From: Anaerolinea sp.
Lineage (GTDB): Bacteria; Chloroflexota; Anaerolineae; Anaerolineales; Villigracilaceae
Length of the DNA stretch: 11,537 nt
Assembly: GCA_020720965.1 (NCBI GenBank)
Contig: DYNS01000053.1
Location: 1 to 11,537, forward strand
Direction of reading: 5' to 3'
This document shows positions 1 through 6,790 of the stretch, in pieces. The notes beneath the pieces were generated by a model. That model made no database searches and was not told the origin of the DNA. It saw only the letters and a list, made by a program, of their open reading frames with translations. Position 1 is the first letter of the stretch; each line of letters begins with the position of its first letter. Both the position numbers and the translations under genes were made by a program.

Positions 1-101
1 GGGGTGGGGCTGGGGTTTACTTCCGGCGGGGGGGCTGGCTGGCAGGCGCTTATCAACAAGGCAGTGCCAGCCAGCAGGCTGGGAATAATACGGGCAAACA
101 T
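1..101 (-). CDS. Lipoprotein, N-terminal fragment (cut by window edge)
   Basis: Only the first 33 codons are inside the window. The reading begins MFARIIPSLLAGTALLISAC and continues with a Pro-rich segment. This is a textbook lipoprotein signal peptide: Arg at position 4, a hydrophobic core at residues 5-17, and a lipobox ISAC with the lipidated Cys at residue 20, then a Pro/Ala linker. The mature protein should therefore be tethered to the outer face of the cytoplasmic membrane; its function cannot be told from this part. The ATG at 99-101 has a GGAG about 8 bases upstream and lies 21 bases after the stop of the acyltransferase gene, so it is probably the last visible gene of the same minus-strand operon. 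The start is well supported and the product class is secure, but the family is unknown. Confidence 0.75.
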   Translation of the reverse strand, partial: MFARIIPSLLAGTALLISACQPAPPPEVNPSPT

Positions 102-122
102 CTCTTTTCTCCAGGTAAGGGG

Positions 123-1307
123 CTAAGAACGGCTGAAGAACTTTCGCTTCAGGGTTTTGAGAAAACTTTGAAGACCGGGGTAGGCTTGCACTTTGGTTTT
201 TAGCCACGCCTCTGCATTTTCCAGCGCCAGGCGTTCTTTTCCGCGCACAATGCGAACCCAGTACATTTGGGTAGAGTTGGTGGAAAGGCTGCTTTTGTAT
301 TGCGAATCGCCTGCGAGGAAGTCGTACACTTGCAGGGTCTCTTTTTGGGCGTTGTGCAAAATGGCAAAATAATGCGAAACCAGCCCAGGGCGGTACACAT
401 TCTCTTCCTGGTAGGCAAACCCGCTTTGGTAAAAAAGCGCCCTGCCCTGATACAGAAAATTGTACAAGCAGCCAATTTCACCCTGCGGGGTGTATACCCG
501 CAAAAGTTGAATTTCCCCGGCATCAAAGCGGCGGGCGATTAAATCCTGGTGAAACTGATGCAGATATTTGTTGGAAAAAGCGCCGGGTTTGCCCCGTCTC
601 TGCCACTCTGCCTGATGCAGGCGCACGAGATTCTGGAAGATTTCTTGCGCTTCCGCTTTGTTTTGGGCTTCCTGCACCTTAATTTCGCCAAAACGCTGCT
701 CATATTCCTTCACCGAGCGCCGAATCTGGCTGCGGCGGTTGGCGCTAAGGAGTTTGAGAAAGTCCATCCCGGCAGAGCGGATTTTTTCCAGTTCCACAAA
801 GTAGGTGGGGGTTTTCTCTTCCAGGCGCAGTTGCCAGCCGGGGGGCAGAGGGCGGGTGAGCAGGTTGGAGGCTTCCACAAAGGATTCTGCCAGCCCCGGC
901 AAAATCCACTCGTCCCAGGGTTGGGCATCCACCCATTGCAGCAGGTCGGCGCGGAGGAGGCTGGGCGAGTCTGCCAAAATTCCGTTGTATTCGATGTAAA
1001 GACTGTCGTAATACGGAATTCCTGTGCTGTGCAGAGCCAGCGAGCGGGTGGGCAAAATGCCAAACTTGCGTGTTTTTCGGCGGCTGAGCAGGCAGGCGGT
1101 TTGCAAGTCTTCGCCCGTATAGCCGAGGAGTAGTTCGGTTTTGATTTTGGAGGGTAGGCTTTGCAGCCAGGTTTCCAGCCAACCCCAAGAGGTGAAGAAA
1201 CTATGCGGGTAGGCGTTTTGGGCTTTCTGCCAAAGCGTTTCGGTGAGGGGCAGGTTCTGGCTGGCGGGAATGCTCTCGAAGCGGATGGGGAGGGGGGCGT
1301 TAGTCAT
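123..1307 (-). CDS. CelD/BcsL-family GNAT acyltransferase
   Basis: A 394-residue protein of the FemAB/CelD-like branch of the GNAT superfamily (acetyltransferase type 6 domain). The diagnostic half is C-terminal: an Arg-rich SANRRSQIRRS stretch at residues 188-198, a GEIGCLYNF strand near 276-284, YQSGF at 293-297, PGLVSHYFAI at 307-316, and YDFLAGDSQYKSSL at 328-341, all in the order usual for this family. Members transfer acyl groups, often in exopolysaccharide or cell-envelope synthesis, and are cytoplasmic; no signal peptide or membrane segment is seen. The acyl donor and acceptor cannot be read from sequence. The ATG overlaps the stop of the upstream membrane protein gene by 8 bases, implying translational coupling, and the glycosyltransferase two genes upstream fits a glycan-modifying role (inference). 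Confidence 0.85.
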   Translation of the reverse strand: MTNAPLPIRFESIPASQNLPLTETLWQKAQNAYPHSFFTSWGWLETWLQSLPSKIKTELLLGYTGEDLQTACLLSRRKTRKFGILPTRSLALHSTGIPYYDSLYIEYNGILADSPSLLRADLLQWVDAQPWDEWILPGLAESFVEASNLLTRPLPPGWQLRLEEKTPTYFVELEKIRSAGMDFLKLLSANRRSQIRRSVKEYEQRFGEIKVQEAQNKAEAQEIFQNLVRLHQAEWQRRGKPGAFSNKYLHQFHQDLIARRFDAGEIQLLRVYTPQGEIGCLYNFLYQGRALFYQSGFAYQEENVYRPGLVSHYFAILHNAQKETLQVYDFLAGDSQYKSSLSTNSTQMYWVRIVRGKERLALENAEAWLKTKVQAYPGLQSFLKTLKRKFFSRS

Positions 1308-2007
1308 GGGGTTGTTGTTTGGTTCGTCTCCACACGTAAAAGGCGGCGAGCGAAAAGAGCAGGGCGTAATGGCTTTCTTTAATCTCTTGCACCGCCTGAG
1401 GAAAGGGGACGCGGCTGTAAATGTAAACCGGGGCGTACATCAGTTTTACGGCTTTTGCCCAAAAATAATTAAAGAGAAACAGAATCCCTACCCCCAGGTG
1501 AGTCACCGGCAAAAGGCGGCGCAGCCAGGGCTGGGTTTGGGGGGCAAGGGCGGCGAGGGGGAGTACCACTGTAAAACCCAGCCAGAGAACGTCAAAGAGA
1601 TTTTCAAAGGGAATTTGCCCCAAACCGGGGACTTCAATATTGTGAACGGTAATCTCTTTTTGCTTGTTTACTTCTTTCAGGGCTTCGGGAGTTTCCAAGC
1701 CGAAAATTCTCTGTCCCCAGCTGATTTCTTCACCGCCGGCGAAGAAAAACAAGGCGGCGAGGCACAGCAGGGCAAGGCGTTTGAGCCATAGGGCGTTTTT
1801 TTTACGCAATTCCCAAAACGCCAACCCAAAAAAGAGACTGGCAGCAAAGAAGCTTAACGCGCCTACCCACTCAAAAAACTTGTCTTCATTAATGGCGTAA
1901 TACAGCAAAGTTTCGTTGGGGTTTGCCAACACGGTGTAACCCAATAGAATGTAAGTAACAAAGCCAATGTACAAAACCGGTTGAGAGAAAACTTTTTGAA
2001 TGGTCAT
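1300..2007 (-). CDS. Polytopic membrane protein of unknown function with EEISWGQRIFG motif
   Basis: A 235-residue integral membrane protein with about six hydrophobic segments, near residues 10-28, 45-66, 75-92, 138-155, 168-188 and 213-226. Right after the third segment is an unusual polar motif, GGEEISWGQRIFG (91-103), followed by a loop with KQKEITVHNI (115-124). I recall similar EEISWGQR and (N/K)xQxExxxHN stretches in uncharacterised bacterial membrane proteins, but know no assigned function. The paired Glu and the His next to the membrane could form a catalytic or ion-binding site, which is speculation. The start codon overlaps the stop of the glycosyltransferase gene as ATGA, and its own end overlaps the acyltransferase start by 8 bases, so the three are very likely co-translated and may act on one pathway, perhaps lipid-linked glycan handling. 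Confidence 0.75.
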   Translation of the reverse strand: MTIQKVFSQPVLYIGFVTYILLGYTVLANPNETLLYYAINEDKFFEWVGALSFFAASLFFGLAFWELRKKNALWLKRLALLCLAALFFFAGGEEISWGQRIFGLETPEALKEVNKQKEITVHNIEVPGLGQIPFENLFDVLWLGFTVVLPLAALAPQTQPWLRRLLPVTHLGVGILFLFNYFWAKAVKLMYAPVYIYSRVPFPQAVQEIKESHYALLFSLAAFYVWRRTKQQPHD

Positions 2008-3164
2008 GGCTGTGATGGATTTGTTGGGGTGGGATGTTTATGCTGCCAGGCTTTTTGATAGGCTGCGCGGGTCGCCTGCGCCTGCGCCTGAATGCCAAAA
2101 TGGGCGTTAACGTGCGCCTTTGCTTTTGCGCCTAAAGCCCGGCGCAAATCGGCGTTTTGCAGCAATTCCAGCAGCCTTTTTGCCAGGGCGGGCGGGTTTC
2201 CGGGGGGGACGAGCAAAGCCTGCTCTCCGTCTTTTACCAACTCAGGGATGCCTCCGCTGCTCGTAGCGAGGATGGGCAAGCCCATCGCCCCGGCTTCCAG
2301 CAGGGCAATCGGTGTTCCCTCCTGTCGGGAGGGCATAACGAACACATCGCTGCCTCGCAAAATGGATAAGACACTGTCCCTATCCTGGTATCCTGCCAGC
2401 CGTATCCGCCCGGCAAGACCATTTTGGGCAATTTGGGCTTCCAACGCCGGGCGCAGGTCTCCCTCGCCCACAATCAACACCTGGGCAGAGGCGTCCTGCC
2501 CGGTCACGAGGCGCATCGCCTCAATCAGGTCTTCGTAGCCCTTTGCCCAGACCAGCCTTCCAACCGAAGTGCAAATCACTGCCTCCTCTGCAAAGCCGAA
2601 TCTGTGCCGGAGCGCTTTGCCGCTACCTTCAATCTCATCCGCCGAAACTTGCACGGCGTTGTATATCAAATCCACAAAAGGCGCACGCGGAGCAGCCTTC
2701 CGCGCCGCCTCGTACACCGCCTGCGAGACGGTGATGTACCCATCCAGGCTCAGGTTGGTCAATAGTTCCAGCAAGGTGTAAAGCCGACCCTTCCAGTTGC
2801 CGCCATGCTCAAAAAAATACCAGCTATTCAGGGTGGAAACCAGGGCAGAGCCGCTTAAAAACGCCGCCATACTGCCCCAAAACTTGGACTGAATATTCTG
2901 CGTATCCAAAACCCTGAACTTGCCGCTTCGTATCACATGCAGCAGATTGGGCAAAATACGCCAATCTGTCTTACCCTTGCCAACCGCATACACTTCCAAC
3001 CCCATTTGGGTCGCGTTGACAAAAACGGGACTATCCTTCACCGCCGCCAACGCGGCTTCTCGCCCCAGCGCCGCCACAATTCCCAGCGCCCGCGTGCTAG
3101 ACCCGCCAAACTCATGCGAAAGGTCTATAACCAAAGTACGCGGCGCAGATTTTATATCAGTCAT
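2004..3164 (-). CDS. Glycosyltransferase family 4 (GT-B fold)
   Basis: A 386-residue retaining glycosyltransferase with the two-domain GT-B layout. The N-terminal acceptor-side domain starts LVIDLSHEFGGSSTRAL (residues 11-27), with the Gly-rich loop typical of the group. The C-terminal nucleotide-sugar domain opens with SVGRLVWAKGYEDLIEA (200-216; GRL...KG pattern), then GEGDLR (233-238), DVFVMPSRQEGTPIALLE (273-290) with the EX7E pair E282/E290, and a GGIPELV stretch (304-310). These mark GT4-type enzymes acting in the cytoplasm on glycolipids or surface polysaccharide; donor sugar and acceptor are not predictable. The open frame continues upstream to a TTG at 3242, but the ATG at 3164 is chosen because the fold begins just after it and the upstream residues look non-coding. 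An AGAAAGGA lies 15 bases upstream, rather far for an SD. First gene of the left operon. Confidence 0.87.
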   Translation of the reverse strand: MTDIKSAPRTLVIDLSHEFGGSSTRALGIVAALGREAALAAVKDSPVFVNATQMGLEVYAVGKGKTDWRILPNLLHVIRSGKFRVLDTQNIQSKFWGSMAAFLSGSALVSTLNSWYFFEHGGNWKGRLYTLLELLTNLSLDGYITVSQAVYEAARKAAPRAPFVDLIYNAVQVSADEIEGSGKALRHRFGFAEEAVICTSVGRLVWAKGYEDLIEAMRLVTGQDASAQVLIVGEGDLRPALEAQIAQNGLAGRIRLAGYQDRDSVLSILRGSDVFVMPSRQEGTPIALLEAGAMGLPILATSSGGIPELVKDGEQALLVPPGNPPALAKRLLELLQNADLRRALGAKAKAHVNAHFGIQAQAQATRAAYQKAWQHKHPTPTNPSQP

Positions 3165-3200
3165 TTTGGATAATGTTTGTCCTTTCTGTGAGGTCAAAAC

Positions 3201-3206
3201 AGTATA
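3201..3206 (-). promoter_or_regulatory. Possible -10 box for the glycosyltransferase operon
   Basis: On the minus strand this reads TATACT inside GTTGTATACTG, about 36 bases upstream of the glycosyltransferase ATG. The matching -35 position is poor (ATTTCT at a 17-base spacer), so this is a weak call resting on the -10 sequence and the position in a divergent intergenic region. Confidence 0.3.
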
Positions 3207-3258
3207 CAACAGAAAATTCAAAAGAAATGATTCATCACCCAATCAGGCTATTTGGTTA

Positions 3259-3264
3259 TATAAT
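3259..3264 (+). promoter_or_regulatory. Probable -10 box for the CBS-ACT gene
   Basis: A perfect TATAAT lies 32 bases upstream of the ATG at 3297, in an AT-rich patch of the 132-base divergent intergenic region. There is no convincing TTGACA-like -35 at 16-18 bases, so the promoter is either weak, activator-dependent, or relies mainly on the -10. The predicted transcript would carry a short leader containing the strong SD. Confidence 0.5.
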
Positions 3265-3284
3265 CGTGAAAACATATCAGACAC

Positions 3285-3291
3285 AAGGAGG
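3285..3291 (+). promoter_or_regulatory. Strong Shine-Dalgarno (AAGGAGG) for the CBS-ACT gene
   Basis: AAGGAGG lies five bases before the ATG at 3297, the strongest ribosome binding site in the window, and it fixes the start of the CBS-ACT gene. With the AGGAGG before the DegV gene at 5858-5863 it shows the host uses canonical SD-led initiation for at least some genes. Confidence 0.85.
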
Positions 3292-3296
3292 TACTT

Positions 3297-3938
3297 ATGC
3301 TTGTCGGTGAAAGAATGTCGCACCCCGTAATTACAGTCGCCCCGGATTTACCCGTTCCCGATGCCCTTTCTCTTATGAAGAAAGAGCACATTCGCCGCGC
3401 ACCGGTCGTAAAAGATGGCAAACTTATCGGTATCGTCTCCGATTTCGACCTCATCAACGCTTCACCGTCCCCGGTAACGACCCTGAGCATTTGGGAAATG
3501 AACTACCTCCTCAGCAAAGTTACCATCTCGGAGGTGATGACCAAAAACGTCCTCACCGTCACCGAAGAAACCCCCATCGAACACGCCGCCCGCATCATGG
3601 CAGATAACCACGTAGGCGGTTTGCCCGTCCTCCGCAATGGCTATGTAGTCGGCATCATCACCGAAACCGACCTCTTCAAAATCTTTCTGGAGCTGCTCGG
3701 CGCCCGCGAAGCCGGAGTCCGCGCCACCGTTCTCGTCTCGGACACCCCCGGCGAACTTGCCAAATTAACCGAGGTCATTGCGGCAGGCAAAGGCAACTTC
3801 ATCGCTTTTGGTCAATTCACCGGCGAAAATCCCTCCAACAAAATGCTCACCTTCAAAATCAAAGGCATGACTCAAGACGAGGTAAAAGCCGCTATTTCCC
3901 CGGTTGTCAAAGAAATTTTAGACCTGCGCTCCTGCTAA
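3297..3938 (+). CDS. CBS-domain pair with C-terminal ACT domain (AcuB-like)
   Basis: A 213-residue soluble protein made of a tandem CBS (Bateman) module and a C-terminal ACT-like domain. CBS1 covers about residues 7-57 (MSHPVITVAPDLPVPDAL, then HIRRAPVVKDGKLIGIVSDFDL). CBS2 covers about 80-132 (VMTKNVLTVTEETPIEHAA, then HVGGLPVLRNGYVVGIITETDL). Residues 141-211 (VRATVLVSDTPGELAKL onward) have the ACT pattern of a ligand-binding beta-alpha-beta fold. The architecture matches the family named after Bacillus AcuB. CBS pairs typically bind adenine nucleotides and ACT domains amino acids, so this is probably a cytoplasmic energy or metabolite sensor; its partner enzyme is not in the window, and I see no acetoin genes, so the symbol acuB is not assigned. 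Transcribed alone, with strong SD, TATAAT box and a terminator right after the stop. Confidence 0.9.
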   Translation: MLVGERMSHPVITVAPDLPVPDALSLMKKEHIRRAPVVKDGKLIGIVSDFDLINASPSPVTTLSIWEMNYLLSKVTISEVMTKNVLTVTEETPIEHAARIMADNHVGGLPVLRNGYVVGIITETDLFKIFLELLGAREAGVRATVLVSDTPGELAKLTEVIAAGKGNFIAFGQFTGENPSNKMLTFKIKGMTQDEVKAAISPVVKEILDLRSC

Positions 3939-3945
3939 ACAAAAG

Positions 3946-3973
3946 AAAACGGCTTCGCAAGAAGCCGTTTTTT
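3946..3973. terminator. Bidirectional intrinsic terminator between the CBS-ACT and pseudouridine synthase genes
   Basis: Perfect 11-bp stem, AAAACGGCTTC (3946-3956) with GAAGCCGTTTT (3961-3971), closed by a GCAA tetraloop (GNRA type) at 3957-3960 and followed by a T run on the plus strand. The 5' A run gives a T run on the minus strand as well. It starts 7 bases after the CBS-ACT stop and ends 5 bases before the stop of the convergent pseudouridine synthase gene, so it serves both. Confidence 0.9.
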
Positions 3974-3978
3974 GATTC

Positions 3979-4842
3979 TCATTTTTTTCTGGATGTCTTG
4001 GGCGGAGCGCCTGCCCTGCTCGAAGGAGCGCTCTTGGGCCTGTCAGGTTTTTCCATTTTATAGGCAAAAGAGCTTGCCGCCTTGTTCCTGTTCCAGGTTC
4101 TGGGGCGTGCCGCTGGCGGACGGGGGGCATCGTTCTTCAGTTCTGCAATCTCTGGGGCGGTCAGGTAACGCCACTCGCCAATTTTTAATTCTCCCAGGCG
4201 CAAAGAGCCAATCCGCACCCGCAAAATACGCACAACCAGAATACCCAACTGCGCTCCAATCTCTCTAATTTGGCGTTTTCTGCCTTCGCGCATCACAACC
4301 CGCACCCAGGCGCCCTTGCCAGAACGGGAGACAATCCGCACATCGGCGGGTTGGGTTTTGTAGCCATCTTCCAGCACGACTCCGCGCCGCCAGGTTGCAA
4401 TCTGCTCATTATCCGGGTGACGCGCCAACAGAACCCGATATTCCTTTTCGTGACCATGCGAAGGGTGAGTGAGTTTTTGCGCCAAGTCGCCGTCATTGGT
4501 CATCAAAACCAGACCTTCGCTTTCAAAGTCCAGCCGCCCCACCGGGTAAAGACGCTCCTCCACCGGAACCAGGTCGCGCACGGTCTGACGGCTATCGCCG
4601 TGCTCGTTCTCTACCGTAGAGAGAACATAGCGCGGCTTGTGCAATGCCACATACACCCGTTGTTCAGGCGGGCGTATGAGCCTGCCATCTACCGTAATTC
4701 TATCGGTCGCCGGGTCGGCTTTTTGCCCCAGGGTTGCTCTCGTGCCGTTTACGCTCACCCGTCCGGCTTCAATATACTCTTCGCAATCTCGCCGTGAGCC
4801 TAAGCCGGATTGTGCCAGGATTTTCTGCAATCGTTCTTCCAT
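3979..4842 (-). CDS. RsuA/RluB-family 16S/23S rRNA pseudouridine synthase
   Basis: A 287-residue enzyme that isomerises a specific uridine in ribosomal RNA. An S4 RNA-binding domain occupies about residues 1-60 (ERLQKILAQSGLGSRRDCE, then AGRVSVNG). The catalytic domain has the family signature GRLDFESEGLVLMTNDGDLA at 102-121, with D105 as the expected catalytic Asp, then KEYRV (133-137) and EGRKRQIREI (186-195). This order is typical of RluB/RsuA/RluE-type enzymes; RluB is the closest guess but the target base cannot be proven. Residues from about 238 to the end form a Lys/Arg/Pro/Ala-rich, probably disordered tail. The start MEERLQK at 4842 is chosen over an in-frame TTG at 4932, since S4 domains begin right here. 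No SD is evident in front of it. Confidence 0.92.
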   Translation of the reverse strand: MEERLQKILAQSGLGSRRDCEEYIEAGRVSVNGTRATLGQKADPATDRITVDGRLIRPPEQRVYVALHKPRYVLSTVENEHGDSRQTVRDLVPVEERLYPVGRLDFESEGLVLMTNDGDLAQKLTHPSHGHEKEYRVLLARHPDNEQIATWRRGVVLEDGYKTQPADVRIVSRSGKGAWVRVVMREGRKRQIREIGAQLGILVVRILRVRIGSLRLGELKIGEWRYLTAPEIAELKNDAPRPPAARPRTWNRNKAASSFAYKMEKPDRPKSAPSSRAGAPPKTSRKK

Positions 4843-4947
4843 AAAAAATATCGCGCCTTGCGCCTTTCTCCAAAATTCCGCGTTTCTCAACGCAGCGGGG
4901 CGGATTGTAACATGCCTGAGGAGGCTGGGCAAATGGGGGCGGAATCA

Positions 4948-4979
4948 CAAAAGGGCTGCGTTCTTATGCAGCCCTTTTG
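4948..4979 (-). terminator. Intrinsic terminator after the DegV gene
   Basis: A perfect 12-bp stem, CAAAAGGGCTGC (4948-4959) and GCAGCCCTTTTG (4968-4979), with an 8-base loop. It begins 17 bases after the DegV stop codon on the minus strand. The T tract is short (TTTTG), so efficiency is uncertain, but it separates the DegV gene from the downstream pseudouridine synthase gene, which probably has its own promoter between 4843 and 4947. Confidence 0.75.
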
Positions 4980-4995
4980 GGTTGGGTTCGGCGGG

Positions 4996-5850
4996 TTACA
5001 TGCCTGCCAGGTAGGCAATACCCAGGGTGCCGGGTCCGGTGTGCGTTCCAATCACCGGGCTCACGCCGCTGAAAATGGTCTCGGTGGCGTTGACTACTTT
5101 GGCGGTTTTTTCCAACAGGGCTTTGGCATCTTCTTCCGCGTTGGCGTTGAGGGTGGCAATATGCACAGGGTTACTTCCTTGAGTCTTTTCTGCCACAATT
5201 TCAATCACCCTGTCCAGGGCTTTGACCTTGGTGCGGACGCGCTCCACTGCCTCCACCTTGCCGTTTTGGACGGTGAGGATGGGTTTCATGTTGAGCAGGG
5301 TTCCCAAAAATTTGGAAGCCGAGTTGATGCGCCCGCCGCGATGCAGGTATTCCAGGGTATCGACCATAAAATATACGCCGGTGTTGGCGCGGGCTTTTTC
5401 GGCGATGGCAAAACAATCGGCGATGCTTGCGCCCTGGGCGGCGGCGCGGGCGGCGGCGAGAGCCTGAAAGCCCATTGCCATGGCGGTTGTCTCGCTGTCA
5501 AAAATATGCACTTTGTCTTTGCCGCTTGTCAGTTCGTCTCTGCCTTGCATGGCAGATTGAACCGTTCCAGAAAGTTTGGATGAAATAAAAATGCCGAAAA
5601 CTTCATATTCTTCTGCCAGCAGGCGCTGGAAGGTGTTACGCATGTTGAGGATGGATGCTTGCGAAGTGGTGGGCATGACCTTGGCGGTTTTTAACTTTTG
5701 GTAAAACTCGCTCGGTTGAATGGTGACTCCGTCTTCGTAGGTTTCGGTGCCCCAGATGACTGCCAGGGGTACGGTGCTGATGTTGTACTGCTTAAGAAGT
5801 TCTGCGGGGATGTATGCGGTGCTATCGGTTACGATTGCTACTTTTGCCAT
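4996..5850 (-). CDS. DegV family protein (fatty-acid binding)
   Basis: A 284-residue DegV-family protein. The family binds a fatty acid between two alpha/beta domains; in Gram-positive bacteria related FakB proteins present fatty acids to the kinase FakA. Visible signatures are VAIVTDSTAYIP (4-15), TTSQAS (61-66), ISSKLSGTVQSA (89-100), YLHRGGRI (168-175), LLNMKPIL (185-192) and THTGPGTLG (269-277). All expected conserved stretches are present and the length is standard. No FakA-type kinase lies in the window, so a fatty-acid kinase role is unproven. AGGAGG at 5858-5863, seven bases before the ATG, fixes the start. It follows the DUF1295 gene by 55 bases on the same strand, so the two may be co-transcribed. 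Confidence 0.93.
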   Translation of the reverse strand: MAKVAIVTDSTAYIPAELLKQYNISTVPLAVIWGTETYEDGVTIQPSEFYQKLKTAKVMPTTSQASILNMRNTFQRLLAEEYEVFGIFISSKLSGTVQSAMQGRDELTSGKDKVHIFDSETTAMAMGFQALAAARAAAQGASIADCFAIAEKARANTGVYFMVDTLEYLHRGGRINSASKFLGTLLNMKPILTVQNGKVEAVERVRTKVKALDRVIEIVAEKTQGSNPVHIATLNANAEEDAKALLEKTAKVVNATETIFSGVSPVIGTHTGPGTLGIAYLAGM

Positions 5851-5905
5851 TGGTCTGCCTCCTGTGGATTGGTTATGTTTTTACAACCCGGCGGTTGTGG
5901 TTTGG

Positions 5906-6685
5906 TTACTGTTTTTTGGGCGGCAAGGGGAGGAAGGCGCTTGTGCGGCGGGTGTATTCCTCGTAGCCAGGGCGAATGCTCATTGTCTTTTCTAACATGC
6001 TTACGCCAGAGACGCGCAAGAGCAGATAAGTCATTAGCAGGGGGGAGAAGAGGGTCCAGCCTGCTCCGGCGGGCAGAGCCAACAGGTAAAACGCCCACCA
6101 TTGGGCGGCATCCCCAAAATAGTTGGGATGTCTGCTGTACTTCCACAAGCCGGTTGTGAGCAATTTGCCCTTGTTTTGCGGATTCTTTTTGAAGTTTGCC
6201 AGCTGCCAGTCTCCCACTGCCTCAAAGAAGAAGCCAAACGCCCACAGCGGTAGGGCTACCCAGTCCAGGGGGTGCGGGGAGCCGCCTGCGGGGTTGGTTG
6301 GGGCTGCCATAACGGGGAAGGCAATCAGCCACATGAGAAGCCCTTGCAGCAGGAAAACGTGAAAGAGGGAGCGAATCCACCAGATTTTGCCATATTCTTC
6401 GCGCCATGCCGCGTAGCGGAAGTCTTCTGGTTGGGTGCGGTTGCGTAAAAAAATGTGCCCGGCGAGGCGCAAGCCCCACAAGGTGACAAGCCCGTTTATC
6501 AGCAGGCTGCGGTAGGATGGGGTGCCGATTTGCGCGTAGGTGAGCCATGCCAGAGCAACGAAGCCCATGCCCCAGACAATATCTACAATGCTGGCGTTTT
6601 TGAGGGCGAGGCTGAGGAGCCATAGCAGGATGAGCGCTACGAGCAGGATAAGAGCGTTATTAAGGAAGATGGGGAGAAGGTTCAT
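5906..6685 (-). CDS. DUF1295 / steroid 5-alpha-reductase-like membrane protein
   Basis: A 259-residue polytopic membrane protein with hydrophobic segments near residues 5-28, 32-51, 60-79, 107-127, 141-157 and 197-224. The C-terminal part carries the family hallmark LTTGLWKYSRHPNYFGD (176-192), followed by LLLRVSGVSMLEK (221-233) and RPGYEEYTRRTSAFLP (238-253). This pattern is shared by DUF1295, 3-oxo-5-alpha-steroid 4-dehydrogenase and isoprenylcysteine methyltransferase-like proteins, which reduce or methylate lipid-like substrates inside the membrane using a C-terminal cofactor site. Substrate unknown; bacterial members are largely uncharacterised. It is followed by the DegV gene after 55 bases; a shared lipid theme is possible but not shown. 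The ATG at 6685 lacks a good SD, and a TACAAT box ends seven bases upstream. Confidence 0.88.
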   Translation of the reverse strand: MNLLPIFLNNALILLVALILLWLLSLALKNASIVDIVWGMGFVALAWLTYAQIGTPSYRSLLINGLVTLWGLRLAGHIFLRNRTQPEDFRYAAWREEYGKIWWIRSLFHVFLLQGLLMWLIAFPVMAAPTNPAGGSPHPLDWVALPLWAFGFFFEAVGDWQLANFKKNPQNKGKLLTTGLWKYSRHPNYFGDAAQWWAFYLLALPAGAGWTLFSPLLMTYLLLRVSGVSMLEKTMSIRPGYEEYTRRTSAFLPLPPKKQ

Positions 6686-6692
6686 GCCCTGT

Positions 6693-6698
6693 ATTGTA
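6693..6698 (-). promoter_or_regulatory. Possible -10 box placed for a leaderless DUF1295 transcript
   Basis: TACAAT on the minus strand ends seven bases before the ATG at 6685, so transcription would start at or next to the A of the start codon. No good -35 was seen (ACCTGA at a 17-base spacer). The call rests on the TANNNT shape and its spacing. Confidence 0.3.
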
Positions 6699-6778
6699 AA
6701 CCGCCTTCTCTGCCCTCAGGTGTTTTTGCGAGATTAAAGAATCCTTAAAGTTTTGTTTGTGCCAAAAAGACGGGCGGG

Positions 6779-6784
6779 TAGAAT
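6779..6784 (+). promoter_or_regulatory. Possible -10 box placed for a leaderless ferredoxin-operon transcript
   Basis: TAGAAT ends six bases before the ATG at 6791; the -35 candidate TTGTGC at 6757-6762 keeps only the TTG of the consensus, at a 16-base spacer. If used, the mRNA would begin at the start codon. No usable SD precedes this gene (GAAGG is only one base from the ATG), which agrees with a leaderless start but does not prove it. Confidence 0.35.
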
Positions 6785-6790
6785 GAAGGT

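Noticed and set aside
34..75. An 11-base perfect inverted repeat (GCTGGCTGGCA and its complement) with a 20-base spacer
   Set aside because: It lies in the signal-peptide codons of the lipoprotein gene, where Leu-Ala-Gly and Cys-Gln-Pro-Ala codons produce it by composition. It has no T tract and its position does not suit a terminator.
549..1133. A 194-codon plus-strand open frame opposite the CelD-like acyltransferase gene
   Set aside because: The minus-strand protein has clear family motifs and operon overlaps; the plus-strand translation has none, and no SD or neighbour supports it.
3165..3242. A longer glycosyltransferase start at TTG 3242
   Set aside because: The added 26 residues are unlike the family N-terminus, run into the divergent promoter region and lack an SD; the ATG at 3164 begins just before the first beta strand.
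4843..4932. A longer pseudouridine synthase start at TTG 4932
   Set aside because: S4-domain proteins of this family start at or just before the ERLQK segment, which follows the ATG at 4842 directly; the upstream residues show no family resemblance.
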